Origin: Trematomus loennbergii
Lineage: Eukaryota > Chordata > Actinopteri > Perciformes > Nototheniidae
DNA length: 64,000 nucleotides
Assembly: GCA_012861695.1 (NCBI GenBank)
Contig: JAAOOA010000006.1
Location: 10,005,379-10,069,378 of the forward strand
Direction of reading: 5' to 3'
Position numbers and translations under genes: made by a program. Below the pieces are notes generated by a model, which worked only from the letters and a program-made list of their open reading frames with translations, made no database searches and was not told the origin of the DNA. Shown piece by piece: positions 50,701 to 64,000 of this stretch; within the stretch, counting starts at the first letter, position 1; every line of letters starts with the position of its first letter.

Positions 50701-53485
50701 CCGTTGCAGGAAAGACGGCCGGCCAAAATCAACTGACTGTGTGAACGTGAAAATTAATAGAATATCCCCTCCCATCTTCAGAGCAATCTGACTATTATAA
50801 TATTAGCGTTAAGAAAGCTTACTTAAATATCTGCCACGACATAAGTAACCGGATCAGAGTAACATTAAGTACAGTCCGCGGCACTGTGAGTGCAGACGTC
50901 GATGTGTCCCATTATCATTCATATCATATCACATCATAATGTATCATATATTTCCTTATTTGAGTCAGCTTCTTGAGCCGTATCTGGCCGTGCAACACTC
51001 ACAGTGTCACATACTGTATGCAGAAGTATTATTTTAAGCAACACATTAAGTTGACGAAACACTCGAGTCAAGTTCTCCTAATTAAAGTCAGATCCACTCG
51101 TGTCTTGGACGGGGCAGTGATTTCATAAACCGGTTAATGTACGCATTCAAACACTTTTTCTTTTACCAGCTGTATTCACCTTGCAGGTGCAGCTATGTGG
51201 CTTTTATCCTGCATAAAGTGTTTAAGTCATGGATGTTTAAAGTTTAACTTCTTCATATTTGACTAATATTAAAGTTCACTTTTCATTCAGGAAGTATGAC
51301 GCTGCGCTGTCAGTACGCTTGTCCGTGTTTGAGATTGGTCGAATGCTCCAAATACCACCCCTTTCATGTGAACGCGCACCTAACTAGATAGCACACGGCT
51401 GGCTTGAGCGATCCACTTGATAACCAGCGTCGTAGTACAGTTTAGCCAGAGCGCGTATGTTTTGGATTGGGCCAACCGGCTAACGCAAACATATCCAGGT
51501 TAGGTTGAACCAGCTTCGTAGTAAGGCCTCTGGTGTAATTGTATATATTGGTGACAGGTGGGTGGTAGGAGCCAGAGCACTAGTAGGCAAACCGTTTTTT
51601 ACCAGGGTGTTTCAAGCCACACAAAGGAAAGCCATAGGAAAGGCTTAAAGAAAAGAGATATAGGAAACCTGTTCATTGTATTTTGTTATTGGAATAAAAT
51701 GCACAAATGGAGGTTCTTGTCTGGACTTGGATGATCATTGCCCTGCGTAACATCTGCAAACTAGTGCCTCAGCGGCTGTTTTAGGTCTATAGGATTTTGG
51801 CCGCTACACAGAGCATAACAGAGAAAGAACAAACCCAGTGTACATCAATGACCACACATCATGCAAACACTCTGTAAATGTACATACAGCTTTTGTATGG
51901 GGATATTAAAGGTGACAAATTACCTCTTGGTCCTTTCCTGATGTGTCAACTGGTTCTCTTCAGTACTGAAGTAATCTGCCATGTCAGTGGGTGGACTTCC
52001 ATCCTGGAAAACATTTAAAAAAAGAACTATGGCTCCTGCAGTTGCAATAATCAAATTCTCGGCTATCACTTTTGTGGTTTTTATGTTGTGTTTTTTAACA
52101 CCCAACAACTAGGCCACAATCCCATTTTGCTACCTAGTTGTGTACACATGTTATTCTCATTTGAGGTTAGGAACACATTTAAGTCATAATGTAGCACCAT
52201 GAAAAAAAATCTGAGGTCAAAGAAACATACAAGGTCAAAAGCAAAAAACACATTTTCTTACTTAACGAAAAATACAAGAATTATGTATAGTATTATGTAT
52301 GCCTATGATATTTATTTTCTCTAGATTTTCCATAAACCACACCAACCTTACCTCTTTCATATAACGTTGGTAGATAGATTCAGCCGTTTCAAGAAATCCC
52401 TGAGCGGTCTCCGTCTCATCGCGGCCGGCCCACAGGATGCCCAACTGGTTCTGTTACACAAACAGACAACACATGGGTTAGTGATCAGCATCATCTGATC
52501 TCCTACTACATTATAATAGATATTTACTCAATTGACGGAATCGAGATTTAGTTTATTTCCAAGTAGGATTTCACATAAAGGGAATTTGCCTTGATATACA
52601 ATTGTGCATGTATACAATTAGAAATGGAAAAATAGGAACAGATAATTAAAAATAAAATTATAAAACATAAATAAACAACAAAGGACAAACAATACAAAAT
52701 ATCACCACTTACTGCACAATAGACGTTTTAAAGTGGAAGTACAGTGCATAAATGTGCTAAATTGTATGAGAAATGTGCAAATAATTCCAGTAGTATAAGG
52801 AAGATTTGGTAGTGTTTACTTTTTATTAAAGTGTGTAAAAAGGGAATGGTGGTGCAAACTGCTGTCCCACAGGCCTACAAATGGCATTGTTTATGATGAC
52901 ATTGTCCATTCTATTGGGATTTAGCAACATCAATCAGTCAGTCTGTGATGTTTGGTCACACTGCACCATTTTTGTCAACATTACTGTTAAGAAAGTAATC
53001 GTTAACGTTACCCTGGCATGGATAAACAGTGACACATTCTCCGAAGATACCCTGCATTTCCCCAGCAGCTTCATGCAGTTCATCAGATGCTCCTGCCCGG
53101 CGGACAGCTCCTCTGTGTCCACATGGTTGACGCCCAGGTAGTACTCCACCGCCCCGAGTTTAGCGGCCCGCAGCCCGGCTGGAGAGTCTCCGCAGAAGCC
53201 CTGACTGAACGCCTCCTCAGTCTGCCCGTCTACCGGAGCCTCCACCGGCAGCTGCTCGCCGCTCTCTCCGGTCTCTCCGGTCTCTCCGCCGCTCTCCTCC
53301 TCACCTTCCCCGGCCTCAAAACTCTTCAGCGAGCAGTATATCTCCCTGAGGAGCTCCCTGGCCTTGTATTTGGAGCGGAACGGGTCATTGTCTGGGTCAT
53401 TAAGTGATTCTACAACGGTTAAATTCTGGGCGTTGGTGAATTTGTCACAAATAGCTCTCCACTCATCACTGCTGACGGACGCCAT
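43381..53485 (-). CDS. kifbp: KIF1-binding protein (KIFBP / KIAA1279)
   Basis: TPR-like cytosolic regulator of kinesin motors, needed for axonal transport; human loss causes Goldberg-Shprintzen syndrome. Exons: 53012-53485, 52352-52450, 51924-52003, 49103-49161, 48689-48813, 48155-48248, 47790-47902, 47011-47159, 46752-46826, 45503-45665, 45060-45234, 44785-44970, 43381-43519. Start MASVSSDEWRAICDKF; conserved blocks YYLGVNHVDTEELSAGQEHL, RNQLGILW, IARCWIKYCLNI, YFQMDGYVTDHIE, RRCKMHKRR, EEEVLRPALVARFRVARLY. Exon 1 has a Gly-Glu-Thr short repeat (GETGETGESGE) in its variable acidic linker. One base is missing near 47095 in exon 47011-47159, which must be 150 bp to keep phase 0; restored length is 643 aa (human 621). 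The donor of exon 47790-47902 lies in a TG repeat. Confidence 0.95.
43560..44254. mobile_element. TTAA-flanked MITE (piggyBac-like) in a kifbp intron
   Basis: Termini AGGTCTCCTATTATGC and, reverse-complemented, AGGGGACCTATCATGC are each bounded by TTAA (43556-43559 and 44255-44258). About 695 bp, no transposase. Lies in the intron between kifbp exons 43381-43519 and 44785-44970. Confidence 0.75.
45990..46365. mobile_element. intact TTAA-flanked MITE copy (same family as 19098-21739)
   Basis: Termini AGGTAGGTAAGTTTGAGAAA and its inverted partner ending CCTACCCTACCT, bounded by TTAA (45986-45989 and 46366-46369). 376 bp with no insertion, so it is the reference for reading the broken copy between supv3l1 and vps26a. 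Located in a kifbp intron. Confidence 0.82.
47255..47545 (+). mobile_element. tRNA-derived SINE
   Basis: A-box-like GGCAGTGGCTCAGTCAG and B box GGGTTCAAGTCCC lie at tRNA spacing, followed by a body ending in ggttaaatgcagagaacac, gtgaccattaaagagggtt and an AT-rich end. A 5'-truncated copy in reverse orientation is at 63132-63218. In the kifbp intron between exons 47011-47159 and 47790-47902. Confidence 0.8.
47756..47789. repeat. (CA)n microsatellite forming the kifbp exon 7 donor
   Basis: On the sense strand the exon ends CTAGAG and continues directly as gtgtgtgtgt, so the 5' splice site is made of the repeat itself. Confidence 0.9.
49365..51525. mobile_element. tandem pair of ~1.08 kb TIR elements
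   Basis: Copy 1 49365-50436 has inverted ends GGGGGGTATACTACGAATC / GATTCGTAGTATACCCCCC. Copy 2 runs 50437 to ~51525 (TACTACGAAGCTGG / CCAGCTTCGTAGTA). Internally the copies are collinear and closely similar along their whole length (for example the block from 'tctgactattataa' at ~49688 and ~50787). The pair is enclosed by an inverted 11-mer CACCAGAGGCC / GGCCTCTGGTG (49353-49363, 51524-51534). No transposase frame. In the kifbp intron between exons 49103-49161 and 51924-52003. Confidence 0.75.
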
Positions 53486-55206
53486 GTTGATCTTCTTCTT
53501 CTTTTTCGTTTTGACTACAGATACCACAACTACCACTCTTCTTCTCTGAGGCTTTTTTTGGTGGATTGCAATACCAACTTTTAGGTGCATACTGCCATCT
53601 ACCGTGCAGGATTTTGTAGGACAGGATATTATTCTGATTATGTATGAGCTTTATTTACTGAGTGTCTCCAATGTATTTGTTGTGAGCAGTGGTGTAATAT
53701 AACAAATGAGTTTAGAGCTGGTTAGAACAATGTTCAGGTAGGTACTTTACCAGTGTTTCTATGTTTTGCTTCTCTTTACCTCTAGATAATTTCAGGGGGA
53801 AATATTGTACTTTTTAGTCAACTCCATATTTTCGTATTGCTTCAGAGTGGACACGAGTGACATATGATGCAAGGTTTTTGATTAAACAGTCCAACAGCCT
53901 ATAGGCTACATTAAAAATAACCTCTTTAACAAATAACAATATTACCGCAAAAATATAATAGGCTCTATTAACTAGATAAGCAATTTAACTGCATTTGCTG
54001 ATAATACTTATACAGTTTTAGCTAAGTAAAAGTGCAGGATGTTTGACTAAATAGCCCTAAGTGGTTACAGGGTTAAAGGATTAGAATCGCTTTTTGACAA
54101 CTGGTTTTGAAGATATTGATCGATTCCTTTTTTATTGAAATGCATAAATAACCATTCATTTCCTGTAATTTGATTGGTATCTTTTAACTTTGTTGAAAAC
54201 AGTAGTTGTTTTATTCCAACATGGCATTAGGTTGCAGAGCAAAGTGTTGAGTGTAAATACACAGCCGTGTTCTCCTTGACATTTACCACGGTAGAATATC
54301 TGACTTTGTGAAGGACGACTCATTCCTGCCAATGAACATGGAACATGACTTTAAAACAATTATTAGATTAAAAACGAAATCACAAAGCTGAACTTTAGAA
54401 GAATAAATCACTCACTTGCTTAATTGTGTTCAACTTGGTTAAAGCCAGTTTATTTGGACAACGCCAGAGATTCAAATGAATAATTAGGGAAAAATAATGT
54501 TTATTATACAATGACAATAAATTAATGTGAATGACATGAGAACCACACACAGTACATGTTTTGGTCAGCACTGACAGAAGCAGCTTTTCTTATTTATTAC
54601 AGTGTAATAAAGCCATATCGGCTTCTCGTACACATTCTGTTTTCATTGTTCAGCTTAACATTTTACTCCAGAGTAAAACAAGGGCTTAGCTCTCTGTGTG
54701 TCCTCTGCATTTAAGTAAAGGTTAATGAATGAAAGTGCTTAGCAAAGTATAATGTGCCATGGTGTGGACACATTTGCACAAACTGACCTCAGGCTGAGTT
54801 CCCATTGACATATCATTATTTGTTCCATTAATAAGCCAGTTAGAAAGCAACACAAATATTATTGCTGATGACCTAAAACGAGTGTAACAGCCAGTGTGAA
54901 AGACAGCTAACTGTCAGACTGGTTAGCTAAGTGTACATTTACCCATATTATATTTTGTGTCATGATGAATTTAGCAAAAATGTAATTAAATCATAGCAGT
55001 TTACTCAAATTCTTGAAGGAAAGCAAATTATTTTTTTCTGTCTGTTTAGTAAAAAGTGATTAAAACTTGTGAGGATGATCAATCTTGGTAACATCCGGTT
55101 TGAATGGCGAAAGTGGCACAGCTTCATTGAGATAACATGTTTATATTCAGTAGTTTTAATGTTCAGGTTATTGTGGCTGTTGAAGCAGTCAGGCGCCACT
55201 CTGCCA
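53486..55206. other. kifbp upstream region and mpc1 3' flank
   Basis: The right side of 53485 should hold the kifbp 5' UTR and promoter; the 55206 side holds the mpc1 3' UTR (a minus-strand AATAAA candidate is near 54500). No other exon, RNA or clear repeat seen. Confidence 0.5.
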
Positions 55207-57610
<2,404 letters not shown>

Positions 57611-58600
57611 GGTTTAACGTTGGTGTGGTGTGTTTAAGCCGAGATGAGCACTGTTTCTCTGCTGAAGGGCGACTGAAAGCTCAACTCAGAGGACGACTGG
57701 TGCAATTTCCGACCACAACATTGGCGTTTTACGACACTGTCGCAATGACGCAGCGCTACCTCAGCAGTCCAGCGCATGGTCCAGCCATGGATGTATAATA
57801 AGAACGGGTCCAGCGCTTCTTATTATACATCCATGGTCCAGCGCCATCAGTCCACCATCATGGATGTATAATAAGGACCATAGACAGTTCACTTTTTTTC
57901 AAGAAAATATATAAACATCAATGGAAGCTTCCATACATAACTTTTAAAATGCATGAGAATGTGTCTCTGTTTCATTGAAACCAAAAACATTAAAAAAAAC
58001 TAAACATATAATATTTTTGGAAGCCTTAAAAGAGTGCAGACGACGCAAAATACCTAAATATTTGCACAAAAAAAACGTGTTTGCATTTTTCATCAATTTC
58101 CTCTTTGACTTTCTCTCTTAGTCTTCAGTAAGATTTTTTTTTTGTGTGCAAAATAGGGGACAGATCCTTTTCCTTCTGCTTCTGGTTCAGGATCATCTCT
58201 TCAATTTGTTTCTATGAAATGCAAAAAAAAACATCCATTTCACTTATGACCAAGATGCTCTCATTCTTAGTAAGGAGCCAGTTCTCACCACTCCCTGTAC
58301 AGGCGTAGGAACAACCCTCCAATCAACACAGGGGAATTGTGACATTTAGCTGTAACAAAATCAGTCAAATGGAAATTACAATAAGTTCGAAAGAATGAAG
58401 GACTGCTATACATAACCTCCACCACAGACCACAAGGTACAGCATCAAGATTACTTTAATTAATGTCTACAGAGAGATTAAAATCTGTTTATTTATTTCAG
58501 TAATTTATTCATACTGTTAAATATACAAAAAACTGAACATAAAAAGCAACCCATACACTCAACCCACTTCTATTATTCTTTAAATGTCAGTGACTTGACA
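57611..58600. other. mpc1 promoter side and glycosyltransferase 3' flank
   Basis: Holds the mpc1 5' UTR and promoter. At 57785-57836 is a perfect palindrome listed separately. The rest is AT-rich with T and A runs; no exon recognised. Confidence 0.5.
57785..57836. repeat. perfect 20-bp inverted repeat, hairpin-forming
   Basis: Arms 57785-57804 and 57817-57836 (CCATGGATGTATAATAAGAA and its exact complement) surround a 12-nt spacer. A third near-copy lies at about 57859-57876. It is about 175 bp upstream of the mpc1 start codon. The same 20-mer occurs at 3470-3489 and 21512-21531. Confidence 0.9.
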
Positions 58601-61600
58601 TCAATGTCCACCATTTGGCCGCACTTCTGCATAGTTCTTGATCAACTGGGAAATCCTGACAACTTGAATGTCTTCTGGTATCCCATCGTAATCTGACCAC
58701 AGGTACTCTGGAGACAGAACCTTAGTTGGTTTGTTGTACAGCAGGTACCTGCATGATAGAAAAACAGGCAAGAGTAAATATGTCTATGTTGTATAATACA
58801 TCAATCACAAATCTGTATTGCTTTGTTCCACAAACACAAGCTTGTTTTAAACAAGAAATACTAGCAGTTAGAATAGATAGAAGTTGACAATATAAGCAGG
58901 TTGAAAATGTGTCCTTTAAAATAAGAATGAACAGAAATTCACTTGAACTGAGGCAATCAATTGTGAAACGTACTTGTTGAGGTGACTTTCTTCCTGCCAG
59001 ATAGCTTCAATCTTATTCTTGGCATCCTCCTCCGACTGCTTGTAACAGTATCTAATGAAATGAAAGAGATAGAAGTCATATACTTTGCTAAAGTTACAAT
59101 TAATTTAGCATTATATTAGATTTTAATGGTCAAAATGTCAAGGAGACAGAGTTAATTGTTTCAGAAAAATATATTTTCTTAAGCTGTGTCTCCAATGCAT
59201 GGTATGGCTCTTCTCAACGTGGTTTTCATTGGGAAAGTTGTAGTTAGTACCGGCTACTTTTTTAGTCCAAGTAAGCTGAGCCAATACTGTAATGTGACAT
59301 TAGAATAATGCAGACCATTCATTGGTCAGAGAAAAGTCACTAACATGTCGTCGGACATACTGCACAACCCGGCGTTTTTAAATAGCTACCAAATGGCAAC
59401 TAGCACAACTGCACCACGCCTTTTTTTACGAAAAGTAAATGCTCCTCTGTTTGGTTGCTGATGAACGCATTGTTTTTTTTACCATGGTGCACTTATCTGT
59501 TTTAGCTTATTTGTTTATATTTTTTAATAGTGAGTGCGTTCCTTTTTATGTCATTTTAAGTCTTCTCTTTTACCTTTTGTATTTTATTTGAACTGTACCT
59601 TTGCTGCTGCAACACCTTAAATTCCCCCACTTACCCACTAAAGAAATTCTGATTCTGATAAGTCAAGTCGAGCTGAGCATTTGCGCACAATGGGGTGGAA
59701 ACACTGCCTTTTTTAGAATAAATATAACAGGTTTTGAAAGGCTAAGATTTGTACCTGTCCACTGTGTCCAGGGTGTTATACTTTAAACTTATTTAGTAAT
59801 AGCTAAATGGAAACAACTTAACATGTTAATGGTTCTGGTTACCTGACTAGCTTGTACATGTCCTCCAGGTATCCCCCCAGACAGCAGCAGTGTAGTAGTA
59901 GTCTCCTTCATCAGCAGGAATGAAGGCCTTGGACGCTGGCCGCCGCTCATAAGGAAACCCGCCCCTCAATGTGTTCTGATAAAATAAAAATATGGACAAA
60001 ATATGAAACAGGGAGGAGAGGCTTTATCTAATACTTGATGATGACTTGGTGATCAAAAATGTGGCAATGTCCTCTGTGTCATAACACATAGTATAACAAG
60101 TAAATTGATAAGATCTTTGAAAAAACTATTCCACCTGTTAGGCTTACTGTATTGCTAATCGTTCAGAAAGTTTTAGTAGTTTCAGTGGTTTGAGACATTG
60201 AAATGCAGAAAACGTACCGTAGGATAAACGTAGCCGTTAATCTATAGGAACAAAAGAGTGAAACCTTGTAGTAGCCACGGTGAAGAACAGCAGACAGCCG
60301 ACTGAGAGACTCTGCTCCGAAACGGTTGTGAAAGACGCTGTCGATGTCCATCATGTAAAGATAGTCTGTTTCCTTACGGATCTGCAAACATAACAGTTGA
60401 AATGTGAGACTGAATGCATCATGGATAGATTTTTATGACTGATAAATAATAATAATTTAGGGAACTATTATGTATTATGTATGCATATCTGTGAGAGATG
60501 GCACTGGTGACTTGCTGTTTCTAGCTCACATATCAATTTGTTTTAGTTTTTAGGTCTGTTGTATTGTCTAACTATAGTAAAAACTGAGCTGTCAATATTT
60601 AACAGCATTGGTTACTGTAACCAACCAGATGAAAAAGGCACTAGCTTTGGTGATTTGTTGTGCCTATGTTGTGCATTTTATTTCTTACCTGATTGTCAAT
60701 GGTGATGGTGGCCCATTTCATCCTGCCCAGTACTACTTCCTGCCAGCGATTGACTCCAGGGATGGGGACAACTGCGATATTTCGGCCCCTACCTAGTTTA
60801 ATCTGACAAACAAAGACAAACAGATAACTTGTTACATGTTTACATTTCTTTTTGGTTTGGTGTATTCAGAAGAATATTTTATCTTTGATCTGAAACAGGG
60901 TTATTTTGATATCCACAAGGCTCACTCATCCTTACTTTATGCTAATCCTTTGGGCTATTAAGTTGATCTTATCAAGTTTCAAACGTTTTTGATCATAAAT
61001 CAGCATTGCATGACCTTTTCTATATTATTCCTCAAAGTCTTATAGTGTTAATGTTGTATATTGGAGGGATTTTTGACTTGTTTTATCCTCTCTCGTGTTG
61101 TTAAAACATTTCCATATAGTAGGCTACCAAATATGTGTTATGGTAACAACCCAAAATATCTGCAACAACTCATAAGACTCAATTCCTTTTCACTGTATGA
61201 TGTATGTTGCATCATCAGGAAAGCCTTTTTTGTTTTGTCAAACCACTGTTTAAGTTTAGAGTCTGTTTATGTGAAGTCCCTATATCTGCAGAACAGTCCA
61301 AATCTAGCAGACATTGGATTTTGGGAAGTTCTTCTGTCCCTTTTCTCTGAGAACTCATCAGCTTTTCGCTCCTTTTGTGAACTATAAAATATTTGTTTCA
61401 AATCCGATTCAAACTCAATGCACACAACATCCCGATATAACATACCTTTTCGTTTTTCTTTGCTTTTAAAAGAATAAGCAATCCATATAAGAGAGTATAA
61501 TCATTATATTTTAGACTTCAATTCTCAATGAGTTTAGCTGTGTAGCCGGGCAATGCAGAAAATAACTTTAAACATATTAATAAACAACAACTTACTTTGG

Positions 61601-64000
61601 GGACCTCTTTTTCGTTGTCTGTGAAGATGTAATAAGTGACCCTGAAGTCAACAAGAAAATACTTTTCAGCCGACTCAAGGAAGCCCTTCAGGAAACGTGT
61701 GTATCTGGATGAAAAAAGAGAATGCCAGAAGGGTTAACAATTAATATAAGACAAGATCAGCGACACAAGACCCATCATTATATCAAAACGTAGGGAGTAT
61801 TTATGTGAAACAGCTTTACTTTTTCAGGTTTACAAGAATCTCTATATCAACCCGAAGCACTGCGTCAGGTCTGCTCCCTGTGAGAATATCCTGTGAACCT
61901 ACTTGCCAACAGCAAACACCAACACAGCCACTCGTGGGTCCATTTTCTTGTATATAGCATCGATAACCACTGGATCAAAGGTCCCCTCCCAAACCAGAGG
62001 AGCGTTCCAGTTTGTGACTGCGTTCACATCTGTGCGTCTGGGAAGATCAAATAAAGATGTAGTCGTTTTCAGATCTTGGTCCAGCTATGATCAGTGGTTT
62101 GGGTCTGTATGATATATTCAATATTTAATAAGTTGTAGCATAAGCTGATACCAAATATATATACTGACTTTTCTTTTCAGCATTATGCACATTTCTCTAA
62201 ACACATGCCAAGTTAAGTGTGTCCCAGCAGACTCCACTGAAGTTTATACTGCATCCTTAAACACACTTAAAAAAAATCATTGTTGTACATATTATAAATT
62301 ATATTATTCACAAATGTATAGGGACACTAGATTGCTTAATTACTTACTTACATTAAGGTGAAGTCCATTCTATACATGTTTTTATAAGAGTGAAATCCAT
62401 TATTGTAAACAAACAGACTATGTTTACCCGGCAAAAAATTGCGATATCTGTTTTAAATAACTTACCCTTTCAGTGTGCGTGGCTGAGCATATTTCAGTCT
62501 AAAAAAAAGAGCAACGAATACATGAATCTTTAGTATTCAAAATAGGAATTGAGGGGTAAAAAGAGTCTTAAAACAAGATAGCAGTACAGAAACTACATAA
62601 AGTATCAGTTAGTACACCAAAGTATTGTATTCAAGTATTGTTCCACAATAAGTACAATGTTGAGGTTTTTTAACTGAGTATTTTCATTTTGTGATACTTT
62701 ACCCTTACTCCACTCCATTTTGACAATACTGTTATTTTCCTCTACTATTTATTAGACAGCTTTTGTTAGTTACTTTGATTACTACTATTTTTTTATTATT
62801 AGTTCATACAAAATATAAATAAACTAGTAAAAATATACCTATTCATATAATTACAATTTCAAATATCCAGCAGCAGTAAACAATGTAATTCAAATATGCA
62901 TGCCCTTTTCCAACTTTGATAGACATTGATGCAGCAATATTCATAATCAAGTAATTTCATATGATTCTAAAATGGGCCATTATAATGAACAATTCTTCAT
63001 GTTTGTATTTATATATACAGTCTATGATTTATATACATGTATATTTTGATGTCAATGGTGTTGTACCTTTACTTCACTAAGATTGTTAATGCACAACGTT
63101 TAATTATAAGAAAGTATTTTAACAATTTAGTAGAATGGGAGGGATGAAACCCTCTTTAATGGTCACACATGCAGAGCACACAGTGACATTTGTTCTCTGC
63201 ATTTAACCCATCCTAGTAGTAGGAGCAGTGTTGTTACTTTTACTTAAGTATAACATGTAGTAGGCCTACTCCGTTTACCACTGATAACAAAGACAGAGAA
63301 CAAGAACAACTCACTGAAAGAAACATTACCCAGTGGACCACATAAGAGATAAACCGTATACAACGTCATCTCATGGCGCTAACCCGTGTTTTCAAACTCC
63401 TGAGGGGCATGCAGGGACATCTTTAACTTGCTTACTGAGCTGGTGCTGCCCTTGTAAAACATTAACCAATAATAAATGTATCTGACGGAGTTGCAGAAAG
63501 CTTCTAGTGATACTTTGCTCTTACTGTTATGACCTAATACAGATTCATACCGTTTATTGTCTGTTCTGAGCAGTGGACATTTTGTAAATATTTAACAACA
63601 GGGTGAGCAGGCTAACCATATAGCCATAGAAACTGTAAAAAGATGGATGTGACTGTTTCTCCCTGTTAGTAAAAAGATAAATGCATTCTCACCCCGTTTG
63701 CATTTTTAGGTCTCGGATCCTCCAGGCGTCGCCGCTGTCCGGGCAAAGGCTCAAAGGTATTCGGAGCCTCTGCTCAAAAGATCTTTGAAAAAAGACAGGG
63801 ATTAAATTGACCAAATATATAATAAAGTAAGGAAAAAATTGGAATATTCAAAGTGTAACATTTCATTTATAAAGTGTTATATTATCTACAGCCAGCCCGG
63901 TTTATATGTCAAGTGTGAGTGGTAGATGTTTGTTTTGTTTGTTTTGTTAGCCGATTATACTCCTTTTCAACTAACTTGTCTCACAGCCAACTTACCTGTA
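58601..64000 (-). CDS. GT6-family glycosyltransferase (ABO / GBGT1 / alpha-1,3-Gal(NAc) transferase-like), 5' partial
   Basis: Golgi type II transferase adding alpha-1,3-linked Gal or GalNAc. Exons: 63996-64000 (edge), 63693-63782, 62466-62498, 61903-62037, 61596-61704, 60689-60802, 60265-60381, 59843-59975, 58974-59051, 58601-58748; the exons encoding cytoplasmic tail and membrane anchor are off the right edge. Family blocks: NAPLVWEGTFDP, FAVGKYTRFLKGFLESAEKY, YYIFTDN, DYLYMMDIDSVF (DxD metal/UDP-sugar motif), PYERRPASKAFIP, WQEESHLNKYLLYNKPTKVL, SPEYLW. The donor-specificity triplet (ABO residues 266-268) reads Thr-Ala-Ala if the frame is corrected. One G is missing from a G run at 59873-59878. 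Which paralogue it is cannot be told here. Confidence 0.88.
59540..59665 (+). mobile_element. LINE 3' tail
   Basis: Plus-strand 'ctttgctgctgcaacacctt', 'aattccccc' and a terminal attctgattctgat are a familiar fish LINE terminus (from memory). Strongly 5' truncated, inside a glycosyltransferase intron. Confidence 0.5.
62605..63285. mobile_element. degraded dispersed fish repeat interrupted by a SINE fragment
   Basis: Shows the 'agtacaat', 'aactgagtattttca' and 'tactttacccttactcca' phrases and ends near 'tactccgtttaccactg', as in the family at 1867. At 63132-63218 it is interrupted by the 3' part of the SINE at 47255, in reverse orientation. Confidence 0.5.
63132..63218 (-). mobile_element. 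5'-truncated SINE, same family as 47255-47545
   Basis: Reverse complement reads ggttaaatgcagagaacaa, 'gtgtgctctgcatgtgtgac', 'cattaaagagggtttcatcc', almost identical to 47470-47545. Only the 3' third is present. Confidence 0.8.

Noticed and set aside
52934..53590. KIFBP start at an upstream in-frame Met (53590)
   Set aside because: The upstream part is a Lys/Val-rich translation of 5' leader sequence; MASVSSDEW at 53485 aligns with the family start.
60219..60242. 24-nt in-frame exon (acceptor tcctatag, donor gtacgt) in the glycosyltransferase gene
   Set aside because: The splice sites look good, but the preceding intron would be only 23 nt, and skipping it gives a better family alignment into PYERRP.

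Overview
This is a teleost fish nuclear genomic window. The evidence is intron-rich genes with GT-AG junctions, vertebrate proteins, long CA/TG microsatellites and many short fish-type DNA transposons and SINE/LINE tails. The species cannot be told from the sequence. All seven recognised genes lie on the minus strand, so each gene's 5' end is on the right.

Layout, left to right: (1) hkdc1, a two-domain hexokinase (313-8902; last exon off the left edge). (2) supv3l1, the mitochondrial RNA helicase (10543-17428). (3) A 7.8 kb spacer (17429-25205) with the presumed vps26a 3' UTR and a nest of transposons. (4) vps26a, a retromer subunit (25206-29848). (5) srgn, the serglycin core protein (31614-35852). 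(6) A 7.5 kb gene-poor spacer with a cluster of CA repeats. (7) kifbp, KIF1-binding protein (43381-53485). (8) mpc1, mitochondrial pyruvate carrier subunit 1 (55207-57610). (9) A GT6-family (ABO/GBGT1-like) glycosyltransferase (58601 to beyond the right edge). From general knowledge, hkdc1-supv3l1-vps26a-srgn-kifbp is the order of the human 10q22.1 block. mpc1 and the GT6 gene are not part of that block in mammals, so a synteny break probably lies between kifbp and mpc1. The genes are housekeeping neighbours and do not form a pathway.

Reconstructing exons and phases gave two global results. First, five of the seven genes carry small frame-breaking deletions, mostly one base and often in G/C runs. 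I found only missing bases, never extra ones, and adding back the missing count restores whole-codon lengths (780 aa for supv3l1, 327 aa for vps26a). This looks like consensus error in a long-read assembly rather than gene death. Second, there are several real-looking structural oddities. hkdc1 has an extra 108-bp intron and a charged insertion in its C-terminal catalytic half, plus Asp-to-Gly in the phosphate-binding DLGGTN motif. mpc1 needs a 4-nt microexon. In three genes a (CA/TG)n tract abuts a 5' splice site.

Mobile elements are described with target-site duplications where visible: two hAT-type elements, an 8-bp-TSD foldback, TTAA-flanked MITEs, a nested composite, a tandem pair of ~1.1 kb elements, SINEs and LINE tails. 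I saw no convincing RNA gene, CRISPR array or new defence-like system.
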